7,693 nucleotides of DNA from Candidatus Poseidoniaceae archaeon (GTDB lineage: Archaea > Thermoplasmatota > Poseidoniia > Poseidoniales > Poseidoniaceae): the NCBI GenBank assembly GCA_013330285.1, contig DUIP01000136.1, positions 1 through 7,693 of the forward strand, in the 5' to 3' direction. This document shows, piece after piece, positions 1-5,934 of the stretch. Each line of letters begins with the position of its first letter. The first letter of the stretch is position 1. The notes beneath the pieces are model-generated. The model ran no database searches and was not told where the DNA came from. It worked only from the letters and a program-made list of their open reading frames with translations. A program made the position numbers and the translations under genes.

Positions 1-2219
1 GCATCAGTTTCAGCCGCAATTCTGACCGTGGCGCGAGCACGTTGTAATTCATCCAGCCTTTTTCGCTCTTCACTGAGAACGAGGTGCGCCTGCTTCAATT
101 CTTCAATTCGAGCCTCAAACCTTGCCCGAGCATCAACAATCCGGAGCGGTTGGTCGCCCTCAAAACTAAAACCGAACCCTTCCAAAACAGCAGGCCAACC
201 CGATGTGATGACGAGATCTTCACCATCGTGGTGGTGTGCCAGCCCTAGAATCATCGCCATGCCTTTGGCCATACCGTGTTGGATAAGGGTCCAAGCTTCC
301 GGTGTTTCGCCACCAAAAATAGGTTCGATTGGCCGTAATTCTTGGCCAGGAATCGTATAGGCTTCCACATCCTCAATGGTTTCCGGCCGTAGCACATCCA
401 TTGCCTCCGCATTCCACCCTTGAACGCCACCGATGATTCGGAGTTGCCTTGATTCTGGTTTTGGCAACGCATTGAGGCCATCTTCAATTTCGATTTTTTG
501 GGAATTGACGGTGCCAGCCTGCTCAATGACCGCATCTTCGAGCATCGTGAGTACCCCTGGCACCCATTCGATGGGCAAATCGAGGAACCACGGGTTGTGA
601 GGCGGGGGGAGTGATGTTTTGTATCTTACAGCAATGGCCTTTGCCTGTTCCCAGGTTGGGCGCTGATGGCGCAAGAATTCATGCCAATGGCGACGAACAT
701 GGAATTGATCACCGGGGTCTTCCGCATCTTCTGGATGGATGCCAGGTGCTCCCTCTGGCGCATCACTGCGGCTCAAGCCAAGCATGGTCAGAAGGTTAAC
801 CACTTCTTTCTCATTTGGTATTTCTTCAATTAAATCGCTTGCCCACCAATCGTCGCAATACCCCGCTGGAACGAGGTTCTTGTTGTTCTCCATGAATTCC
901 CCATAGCCAATCACAAGTTCGCCATTATCCCAAATGGAACCAACCTTTGAGCGAATTGCAGCAAAACTTGGTGCATCATCGAGCCGTAAGAATCGACCAT
1001 CCTTGAGAGCCACCCATGGCCCTTCTGTATGATCGGAGGGCGTGATTGCACACGCTTTTCCGGGGCGCTCAATTTTCATTTGGGTTCCAATGGTGATAAA
1101 ATCGTCCATCGCCAACATTGACGCCGTATTTGTTGAGGCGGCTGCCAGACCGGAAGGCCGTGCACGCCCATACCTCAATCGAAAGCCACCAGCTTCCAGC
1201 GGGGCTCCAAAAACCGGCCTACCTGCGATGATATCTTTCATGAATTTCGAGATGGTGGGGACCTTTCTTGACTTGAAAACTTGGCCTTTACCTTCAGTTT
1301 CCTTTTCTTTCCCACGTTCGGCAAATTTCGAAATAAAGTCCCAGCCTGGAACACTTAACCGTTCAGTGTGCTTCTGGATTTTTGGCGCCTTGAGGCACAT
1401 ACCTTCACCGATGACAAGAAGCACACCCCCCCGGATTCTTGGTTCGTCGATGTTTCTTACACGGCCGTATCCTGCACATTCAATTCGTTCAGTGGACTCC
1501 CCGTTGATCATGATCGGGCAAGCGCGGACAATTTCATCAATTTCTGCTGGCGATGGGCGATATTGTAGGTTCCCGCGGTACAATCCAAATTCTTCCTTGA
1601 CCCGCTCGACCTCAGGGTCGGTTGGTTGGTAATGCCCGATGTTAAGTTCACGACGAATCATATCTGCAATCAGAACCGCGAGTGCTTGTGCTGTACCGCC
1701 TGCTGCCCGAATCGGGCCTGCGAAATGCACGGATACAAACTGAGACCCGTCGATGTTATTGAGGAGCCGAACTTCACTGATTCCTTCCAAAGGTGCGACA
1801 AGGACCGCCTCGGTGAGGACCGCAAGACCAACCCGCAAACCAACGTCGATGGCCGTGACAAGGTCATACCCTCGTTCTCGAAACCCTCTGGCCACGGACT
1901 GCGCCATCATGATTGATGTCGTCTCCCGATCGTGTTCGGCGAGAAGAAGCCGAATATCGTCTGCGACTTCGTACCCCTCAAGGTATTCAATGAGCAATTT
2001 CTCAGTGCGCCCTGCTAAATCGGCCGCCCGCGGGATTTCAACATACTCTTTGTGATCATATCCCTTTTTGCGAGCTTCTTCGGCGATGATGTAGGCCTCG
2101 TCAGCCCGTTCATCCAGCCATTGGTGGTAGGCAACCATTTCCGCCTCCAATCGAGCAACGTCGACTCCAATCAGAGGGTTATGCCCCCGGATTTTACCTC
2201 GCGCTTCATTGGCTGACAC
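1..2219 (-). CDS. polC: DNA polymerase D large subunit DP2, N-terminal part (gene runs off the left edge)
   Basis: This is the large, polymerising subunit of the archaeal D-family replicative DNA polymerase, which works with the DP1 exonuclease subunit. Reading the minus strand from a GTG at 2219 gives about 739 codons with no stop before the window edge. Family blocks are clear: VEIPRAADLAGR at residues 60-71, HFAGPIRAAGGT at 165-176, and GTQMKIERPGK at 378-388 followed by a TPxxxxEGPWV segment. In known DP2 proteins (roughly 1100-1300 residues) the catalytic aspartates lie in the C-terminal third, near 956/958 in Pyrococcus abyssi, so the active site is outside this window. GTG is the only start after the in-frame TAA at 2250-2252, and a GGAG at 2227-2224 sits four bases before it. 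Residues 696-739 are a charged, probably helical stretch. No intein is seen in this part. The gene is divergent from pyrE. Confidence 0.95.
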   Translation of the reverse strand, partial: MSANEARGKIRGHNPLIGVDVARLEAEMVAYHQWLDERADEAYIIAEEARKKGYDHKEYVEIPRAADLAGRTEKLLIEYLEGYEVADDIRLLLAEHDRETTSIMMAQSVARGFRERGYDLVTAIDVGLRVGLAVLTEAVLVAPLEGISEVRLLNNIDGSQFVSVHFAGPIRAAGGTAQALAVLIADMIRRELNIGHYQPTDPEVERVKEEFGLYRGNLQYRPSPAEIDEIVRACPIMINGESTERIECAGYGRVRNIDEPRIRGGVLLVIGEGMCLKAPKIQKHTERLSVPGWDFISKFAERGKEKETEGKGQVFKSRKVPTISKFMKDIIAGRPVFGAPLEAGGFRLRYGRARPSGLAAASTNTASMLAMDDFITIGTQMKIERPGKACAITPSDHTEGPWVALKDGRFLRLDDAPSFAAIRSKVGSIWDNGELVIGYGEFMENNKNLVPAGYCDDWWASDLIEEIPNEKEVVNLLTMLGLSRSDAPEGAPGIHPEDAEDPGDQFHVRRHWHEFLRHQRPTWEQAKAIAVRYKTSLPPPHNPWFLDLPIEWVPGVLTMLEDAVIEQAGTVNSQKIEIEDGLNALPKPESRQLRIIGGVQGWNAEAMDVLRPETIEDVEAYTIPGQELRPIEPIFGGETPEAWTLIQHGMAKGMAMILGLAHHHDGEDLVITSGWPAVLEGFGFSFEGDQPLRIVDARARFEARIEELKQAHLVLSEERKRLDELQRARATVRIAAETD

Positions 2220-2337
2220 GGCACTCCCTCTGTCCTTGGCGGCGACCGTTTATGAGGGGCGCGTACGAAAATCGATGGGAACAAACGCACGGAATGTGAA
2301 AGGAAAGTTCATTTCCATAGCGGGCAACCCCCAAGAC
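2220..2337. promoter_or_regulatory. Divergent polC/pyrE intergenic region with a possible shared TATA-like element
   Basis: This 118-base gap separates the divergent starts of polC and pyrE. At 2248-2254 the plus strand reads GTTTATG and the minus strand CATAAAC. The element is centred about 32 bases upstream of the polC GTG, as expected for a promoter with a very short leader. It is also about 23 bases upstream of an in-frame pyrE ATG at 2275, which would suit a leaderless pyrE transcript. The match to an archaeal TATA box is weak and no clear BRE was recognised. If pyrE really starts at 2275, bases from there onward are coding. A small inverted repeat, GGAAA-N5-TTTCC, lies at 2302-2316. Confidence 0.3.
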
Positions 2338-2937
2338 ATGACCGTGCACGACTCACTTCGGACTCATGCGAAGTGGCCCAGACTCGTAGAACTTGTTCGC
2401 GACCTCGCATTTATCGACGGAGGCCATGATGAGGCATTCACGCTTGCGAGCGGACGCACTTCCCGTTGGTTTTTTGACACCAAACCGGTGATGATGCACC
2501 CCGAATCAACTCACCTATTAGGGGAACTTTTCAACCTTAGAATGGATGCATTGGGCGCCAATTTCGTCGGCGGCCTCGAACTCGGTGCTGTCCCGCTCAC
2601 GGCCATTGCAGTGACAGCGTCCCCGTCCGGACACCCCCGTCTAGGGTTCATGGTTCGAAAAGAGCCAAAAGGCCGCGGCGGTAGAAAAACAAACAACCCG
2701 CCTGGCATTGAAGGATCCCCTCTTACCCCGGGTGGAACGATTGTCATCGTCGAGGATGTGACGACGACGGGCGGTTCTGCGATCAAAGCCGTTGAACGCA
2801 TTCACAATGACACCAAGTGCACCGTCATCGGCGTGATCAGCATTGTTGACCGACAAGAAGGGGCAGCCGAAGCATTTGCGGAAGCAGGGATTCATTTCGA
2901 GAGCATAATGACGCGGTCAGATGTTGCAGGGCAGTGA
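2338..2937 (+). CDS. pyrE: Orotate phosphoribosyltransferase (PyrE)
   Basis: The enzyme joins orotate to PRPP to give orotidine 5'-monophosphate, the fifth step of de novo UMP synthesis, in the cytoplasm. Numbered from ATG 2338 the protein has 199 residues. FTLASGR (34-40) is the usual orotate-side block, GLELGAVPLTAI (79-90) matches the GPxxxGIPLA region, RKEPK (107-111) opens the flexible catalytic loop, and VIVEDVTTTGGS (136-147) is the PRPP-binding signature. VISIVDRQEGA near 166-176 is also typical. The loop is about seven residues longer than in E. coli, and its usual K-x-H-G-E reads K-G-R-G-G. The start at 2338 was chosen because it gives a normal family length. ATG 2275 would add 21 residues and fits a TATA-like box better. 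TTG 2209 would overlap polC and is unlikely. No clear Shine-Dalgarno precedes 2338 or 2275. The methyltransferase gene follows after 9 bases, so the two are probably co-transcribed. Confidence 0.9.
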   Translation: MTVHDSLRTHAKWPRLVELVRDLAFIDGGHDEAFTLASGRTSRWFFDTKPVMMHPESTHLLGELFNLRMDALGANFVGGLELGAVPLTAIAVTASPSGHPRLGFMVRKEPKGRGGRKTNNPPGIEGSPLTPGGTIVIVEDVTTTGGSAIKAVERIHNDTKCTVIGVISIVDRQEGAAEAFAEAGIHFESIMTRSDVAGQ

Positions 2938-2946
2938 GGCCATTTC

Positions 2947-4242
2947 ATGCCTGAAGTCCTCGATCCACTTGCGATTTCCAATGAGGGATTGAGTGAATTT
3001 GCACCAGATTCAACCGCTCCTGCAGGCATGGCCTTCTATCACGCGAGTGAGGGCAAACCTTTGGCGACACCTTGGCAGGTTGCGCTGATTCGGGCACAAC
3101 TGCTCGCTCATGCAGCATTACCTGAGGGATTCATTCTCGATTGTGCTTGCGGCAGCGGCATCCAACTTGCAGCACACACCTCGGTCCTTCAACGCTCAGG
3201 CATCGGTGTCGAATTGGATCCTCATCGAGCGCAGGCGAGCGCAGTCAATCTCAACACCATTGCCGTACAACGGCAAGAAACGGATTCACAGTGGATGCGC
3301 TCAAGTCGTATCGTGGTCGGCGATGGGCGACAGGGTGCGGAGATCTTGGAGGCGGTCAAAGATGCACTTGGCACGGACGTCAATCCGAAAATTGCCTTGC
3401 TCCACCTTGACCCCGCTCGCCCTCGAAACAGTCGGACTCACGGATTGGATGAAATGACCCCTCGTCTTGACGAAATTTTTGCTGGGTGGGCCTCCCATCT
3501 CGAAGAAGGAAGAAACGGCCCCTCGTTATTGCTCGACCTGTCGCCGCGCTTGACCCATGACCAACGCATGGAAGTTGAAGCGATGGTGGATTTGACATGG
3601 CCCGGAATTGTTCGGACCTGGGTGTGGACTTCCCGGGGCAGGGGGCGCGTTGACCGCCTGGCGCTTTGGCTTGGAAGTGCTGCACAGGAAGGTATTGCCA
3701 GGCGCTTTGTTCGGGTGCCTCCAAGCTTAGGTGTTGAGCCTACAATCGTTTCAGGGGGCCGGCGATTAATGCATGGGGCCGGCCATCCAAGTCCGGTTAA
3801 GCGCCCGCCAAGGCGCGGTGAGAGAATTAGCATTCTCGATGCAGCACTTGTCGAAAGCGGGCTCGCCGTTGATTGGCTCAAAACGGTCTCAAAGGAAGAA
3901 AAAATCGCGTGGGGCGTGGTTGAGGGACGCCGCCCACAAATCCACCACGACCATCCGCTGCGAATCGACGACCCAGCCGACCGTTTGCTGGTGCAGGCGA
4001 CCGGACGTGTTGTCGCCCTCGCTCGGATGACGCTCGAACTGGCCAACGTCGACCGCCTTGTCGAGGTGCTCTTGGAGCACGATATCGGGCGACTCACCGT
4101 CCGAGCCACCCTCGCGCCAGAACTGCAACCCAAGGTTCAAGGAGCCATCGATCGACAATTAAGCCGGCGCCATGGCCGCCGTGATGCGTTTTTAGTTCAA
4201 CAGCCAGGCGACGATATGTTGCTCATTTGTGTCTCTGAATGA
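2947..4242 (+). CDS. Class I SAM-dependent methyltransferase with C-terminal THUMP-like domain, substrate unknown
   Basis: A 431-residue protein with a Rossmann-type methyltransferase core. SAM motif I is ILDCACGSGI (63-72), the ribose-binding acid is in GVELDP (E89, D91), VVGDGRQ (123-129) is the motif III region, and LHLDPARPR (152-160) stands where many N-methyltransferases have DPPY. This DPAR-type motif, a preceding MxFxxxxxKPLATPWQ block (28-44) and a C-terminal segment from about 294 ending in a GRLTVRA strand (381-387) match, from memory, the bacterial family annotated as THUMP-like-domain methyltransferases. Those proteins usually carry a longer N-terminal helical region and a VGRLxxKKRG motif; here the N-terminus is short and the motif reads RATL. 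THUMP-type domains bind RNA, so an RNA target is plausible but unproven. The ATG lies 9 bases after the pyrE stop with GTGAGG upstream, suggesting co-transcription with pyrE. The methyltransferase fold is near certain; the family name is likely. Confidence 0.8.
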   Translation: MPEVLDPLAISNEGLSEFAPDSTAPAGMAFYHASEGKPLATPWQVALIRAQLLAHAALPEGFILDCACGSGIQLAAHTSVLQRSGIGVELDPHRAQASAVNLNTIAVQRQETDSQWMRSSRIVVGDGRQGAEILEAVKDALGTDVNPKIALLHLDPARPRNSRTHGLDEMTPRLDEIFAGWASHLEEGRNGPSLLLDLSPRLTHDQRMEVEAMVDLTWPGIVRTWVWTSRGRGRVDRLALWLGSAAQEGIARRFVRVPPSLGVEPTIVSGGRRLMHGAGHPSPVKRPPRRGERISILDAALVESGLAVDWLKTVSKEEKIAWGVVEGRRPQIHHDHPLRIDDPADRLLVQATGRVVALARMTLELANVDRLVEVLLEHDIGRLTVRATLAPELQPKVQGAIDRQLSRRHGRRDAFLVQQPGDDMLLICVSE

Positions 4243-4283
4243 ATCCTCGTCACCAAACCATGAAATCCATCGTTCAAAAAAGT

Positions 4284-4321
4284 GCGAATTTCGCTTTCAG
4301 CATCGCGATGAGCGCGTCGCG
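4284..4321. repeat. Cluster of three inverted repeats upstream of the rps13 operon
   Basis: Three dyads are packed into 38 bases of the methyltransferase-rps13 gap. GCGAA-T-TTCGC lies at 4284-4294, the perfect 10-base palindrome CATCGCGATG at 4301-4310, and CGCGA-N8-TCGCG at 4304-4321. They lie just upstream of a TATA-like box, so they could be an operator, or RNA hairpins at the 3' end of the upstream transcript. The last two overlap and could not form together. No function can be assigned from sequence alone. Confidence 0.4.
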
Positions 4322-4325
4322 GTCT

Positions 4326-4333
4326 TGATATAG
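4326..4333 (+). promoter_or_regulatory. Putative TATA box of the rps13-rps4-rps11-rpoD operon
   Basis: TGATATAG at 4326-4333 is the best TATA-like match in the gap before rps13. An archaeal start site about 25 bases downstream would fall near 4355 and leave a leader of roughly 35 bases containing the rps13 ribosome binding site. The purine-rich BRE expected just upstream is not obvious (GCGGTC), so the call is moderate. Confidence 0.4.
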
Positions 4334-4377
4334 GGGAGGTTGGTCGGAAACCTGCTTGACACTAGGTGTCGAGGTTG

Positions 4378-4384
4378 AAGGTGA
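4378..4384 (+). promoter_or_regulatory. Ribosome binding site of rps13
   Basis: AAGGTGA contains AGGTGA, six matches to the GGAGGTGA consensus, and ends six bases before the ATG at 4391. It fixes that ATG as the start. Confidence 0.75.
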
Positions 4385-4390
4385 ACCAAC

Positions 4391-4858
4391 ATGGCACGAC
4401 CAAAAGACGAGGATTTGGGAGAAGACTTCTCATACATTCTGCGAATGGCAGACACTGACATGGACGGGCTCAAGACCCTGTCCACTGCATTGACCTCGGT
4501 CAAAGGCGTCGGCCCACGCACTGCAATTCAAATCTGCAAGAACACCGGATTCTCACCTTCTTCACTTGCCGGTCACCTTTCAACCGAAGAGCAAGAAACC
4601 CTCCGCATCGCCATCGAAGGTTATGCAGAAACTGTCCCACTCTGGATGCTCAACCGCCAACGAGACCTCGAAACAGGGGACGAACTCCACCTCACTGGTC
4701 AACAAGTGACATTGACCCTCAAAGACGACATTGAACGCCTTCGAACCATGAAGTGCTACCGTGGTGTTCGACACGCCAGCGGAAACAAGGTTCGTGGACA
4801 GCGTGGACGCTCGAACGGCCGTGGCGGCCTCACACTTGGTGTGAAGCGAAGTAAGTGA
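4391..4858 (+). CDS. rps13: 30S ribosomal protein uS13 (S13)
   Basis: A protein of the head of the small ribosomal subunit; it contacts the 3' domain of 16S rRNA and takes part in bridges to the large subunit. The 155 residues align throughout with archaeal uS13: FSYILRMADTDMDG near 13-26, the VKGVGPRTA helix-turn (37-45), PLWMLNRQRDLETGDELHL (83-101), and the basic tail YRGVRHASGNKVRGQRGRSN (123-142) that lies along rRNA. The length is normal for archaea (about 150) and longer than bacterial S13, as expected. It is the first gene of the alpha-type operon; rps4 starts 16 bases after its stop. Confidence 0.97.
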   Translation: MARPKDEDLGEDFSYILRMADTDMDGLKTLSTALTSVKGVGPRTAIQICKNTGFSPSSLAGHLSTEEQETLRIAIEGYAETVPLWMLNRQRDLETGDELHLTGQQVTLTLKDDIERLRTMKCYRGVRHASGNKVRGQRGRSNGRGGLTLGVKRSK

Positions 4859-4861
4859 TTT

Positions 4862-4866
4862 GGAGG
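4862..4866 (+). promoter_or_regulatory. Ribosome binding site of rps4
   Basis: GGAGG lies eight bases before the ATG at 4875. Two other ATGs (4868 and 4871) lie between them but are not in the rps4 frame, so spacing and frame together select 4875. Confidence 0.75.
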
Positions 4867-4874
4867 GATGATGA

Positions 4875-5534
4875 ATGGGAGAACCAAAGTTTGCACGTCC
4901 GAAGTTTGACACGCCATCCCACCCGTGGAAGGCAGAACGTATCGAAGAAGAGCACCAGATTCAGAAGAATCACGGGCTCAAGAACATGCGAGAAATTTGG
5001 AAGGCAAAGTCCCAACTTCGCCGTCACCGACGTCAAGCAATGCGCTTGATCGGTATGTCTGACGGAACCGTAGCTCACGTTAAGCGTGAAGTCGAAGACC
5101 TCACTCGATCCTTGCACAACAAAGGCCTCATCGCTTCAGATGCATCCCTTGACGACATTCTTTCCCTCGGCACAGAAGACATCCTCAACCGCCGTCTGCA
5201 AGCCCAAGTCTACTACAAGGGCCTTGCAGCAACCATGAAGCAAGCACGACAACTTGTGACCCACGGGCACATTTGTGTCGGCGACCAAAAAGTGACCATT
5301 CCGTCCTACCCGGTCAGCCGTGATGAGGAAGAGCTCATCAAGTACCACATGGCTTCTGATTTGAATGATCCAGATCACCATGTTCGACAAATCATCGATG
5401 GACGCGCTTCCTCTGCAGAATACGCAGTCGAAGAAGAAGAAGTCGATCCAGAAGCAACCGCAGAATTCGCTACCGAAGTGAAGGAAGCAGCTGCAGAAGC
5501 CCCTTCCGCAGAAGACGCTGGAGGTGACGAGTGA
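4875..5534 (+). CDS. rps4: 30S ribosomal protein uS4 (S4) with acidic C-terminal tail
   Basis: A primary 16S rRNA-binding protein that nucleates assembly of the small-subunit body and influences decoding accuracy. The N-terminus ([20 protein letters not shown]) is the archaeal type without the bacterial zinc site. Basic helices around 40-57 ([12 protein letters not shown]) are followed by the RNA-binding S4 domain at about 104-148 (LNRRLQ at 104-109, then [15 protein letters not shown] at 122-136). The conserved body ends near residue 178. A further 40 or so residues are almost only Glu, Asp and Ala with a few others, making the protein 219 residues against roughly 180 for many archaeal homologues. 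The final codons GGDE encode the rps11 ribosome binding site, and the TGA stop overlaps the rps11 ATG (TGATG), so the two genes are probably translationally coupled. Confidence 0.97.
   Translation: MGEPKFARPKFDTPSHPWKAERIEEEHQIQKNHGLKNMREIWKAKSQLRRHRRQAMRLIGMSDGTVAHVKREVEDLTRSLHNKGLIASDASLDDILSLGTEDILNRRLQAQVYYKGLAATMKQARQLVTHGHICVGDQKVTIPSYPVSRDEEELIKYHMASDLNDPDHHVRQIIDGRASSAEYAVEEEEVDPEATAEFATEVKEAAAEAPSAEDAGGDE
5520..5527 (+). promoter_or_regulatory. Perfect Shine-Dalgarno of rps11, inside rps4
   Basis: GGAGGTGA matches all eight bases of the archaeal consensus and ends six bases before ATG 5534. It lies in the last codons of rps4. Spacing favours ATG 5534 over the in-frame GTG at 5531, which is only three bases away. 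Confidence 0.85.
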
Positions 5535-5917
5535 TGACACGCCGTGCAATTATCAACATCTTCAGTTCCTACAACAACATCCTCATGACAGCAACCGATC
5601 TTACCGGTGCTGAGACCATTACCACTTGCTCTGGCGGCCAAGTCGTCAAGTCCTCGAAGGACAGCGGTGGACAATTTGCAGCAACCCGTGCTGCTGAGAA
5701 GATGGCCGACACCCTCAAGGAAAAGGAATTCACTCAACTGATCATCAAGTACCGAGCTCCAGGTGGCAACCTCTCGAACAACACCGGACCTGGTGCGCAA
5801 GCTGCAATTCGTGCCCTCACCCGTGCTGGCATGACCATCACTCGAATCGAAGACGTGACGCCAATCGCTCACGACGGTACCAAAAAGAAGGGTGGCCGCC
5901 GTGGCCGCCGTGTCTGA
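5534..5917 (+). CDS. rps11: 30S ribosomal protein uS11 (S11)
   Basis: A small-subunit platform protein that binds the central domain of 16S rRNA near the mRNA exit region. The 127 residues carry all family blocks: [17 protein letters not shown] (11-27), [11 protein letters not shown] (33-43), YRAPGGN (73-79), [11 protein letters not shown] (85-95), [11 protein letters not shown] (105-115), and the basic end [11 protein letters not shown] (117-127) typical of archaea. The N-terminus before the first strand is short but within the normal range. The start ATG overlaps the rps4 stop, and the perfect Shine-Dalgarno upstream supports it. rpoD follows 17 bases after its stop. Confidence 0.97.
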   Translation: MTRRAIINIFSSYNNILMTATDLTGAETITTCSGGQVVKSSKDSGGQFAATRAAEKMADTLKEKEFTQLIIKYRAPGGNLSNNTGPGAQAAIRALTRAGMTITRIEDVTPIAHDGTKKKGGRRGRRV

Positions 5918-5922
5918 GACCC

Positions 5923-5928
5923 AAGGTG
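5923..5928 (+). promoter_or_regulatory. Ribosome binding site of rpoD
   Basis: AAGGTG lies six bases before ATG 5935. An in-frame GTG at 5926 is inside this site and is therefore an unlikely start. Confidence 0.7.
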
Positions 5929-5934
5929 GATAAC

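Noticed and set aside
1042..1632. A 196-codon open frame on the plus strand opposite polC
   Set aside because: It lies wholly antisense to clear DP2 coding sequence, its product has no recognisable family features, and conserved DP2 blocks explain the sequence.
2302..2316. Inverted repeat GGAAA-N5-TTTCC in the polC/pyrE gap
   Set aside because: Five-base arms are common by chance, and the repeat would be inside pyrE if the gene starts at 2275, so it is not called as an operator.
2209..2337. Extended pyrE start at TTG 2209
   Set aside because: It would overlap the polC start, adds 43 residues that the OPRT family does not need, and has no supporting ribosome binding site.
3438..4133. A 231-codon open frame on the minus strand opposite the methyltransferase
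   Set aside because: The product is Ser/Arg/Thr-rich without domains, as expected of an antisense shadow of a GC-rich gene; the plus-strand protein has clear SAM-binding motifs.
4239..4328. A 29-codon open frame whose ATG overlaps the methyltransferase stop (ATGA)
   Set aside because: The overlap resembles translational coupling, but the peptide is very short, shows no motif, and its codons run through the inverted repeats and into the TATA-like box. Chance is the simplest explanation unless conservation shows otherwise.
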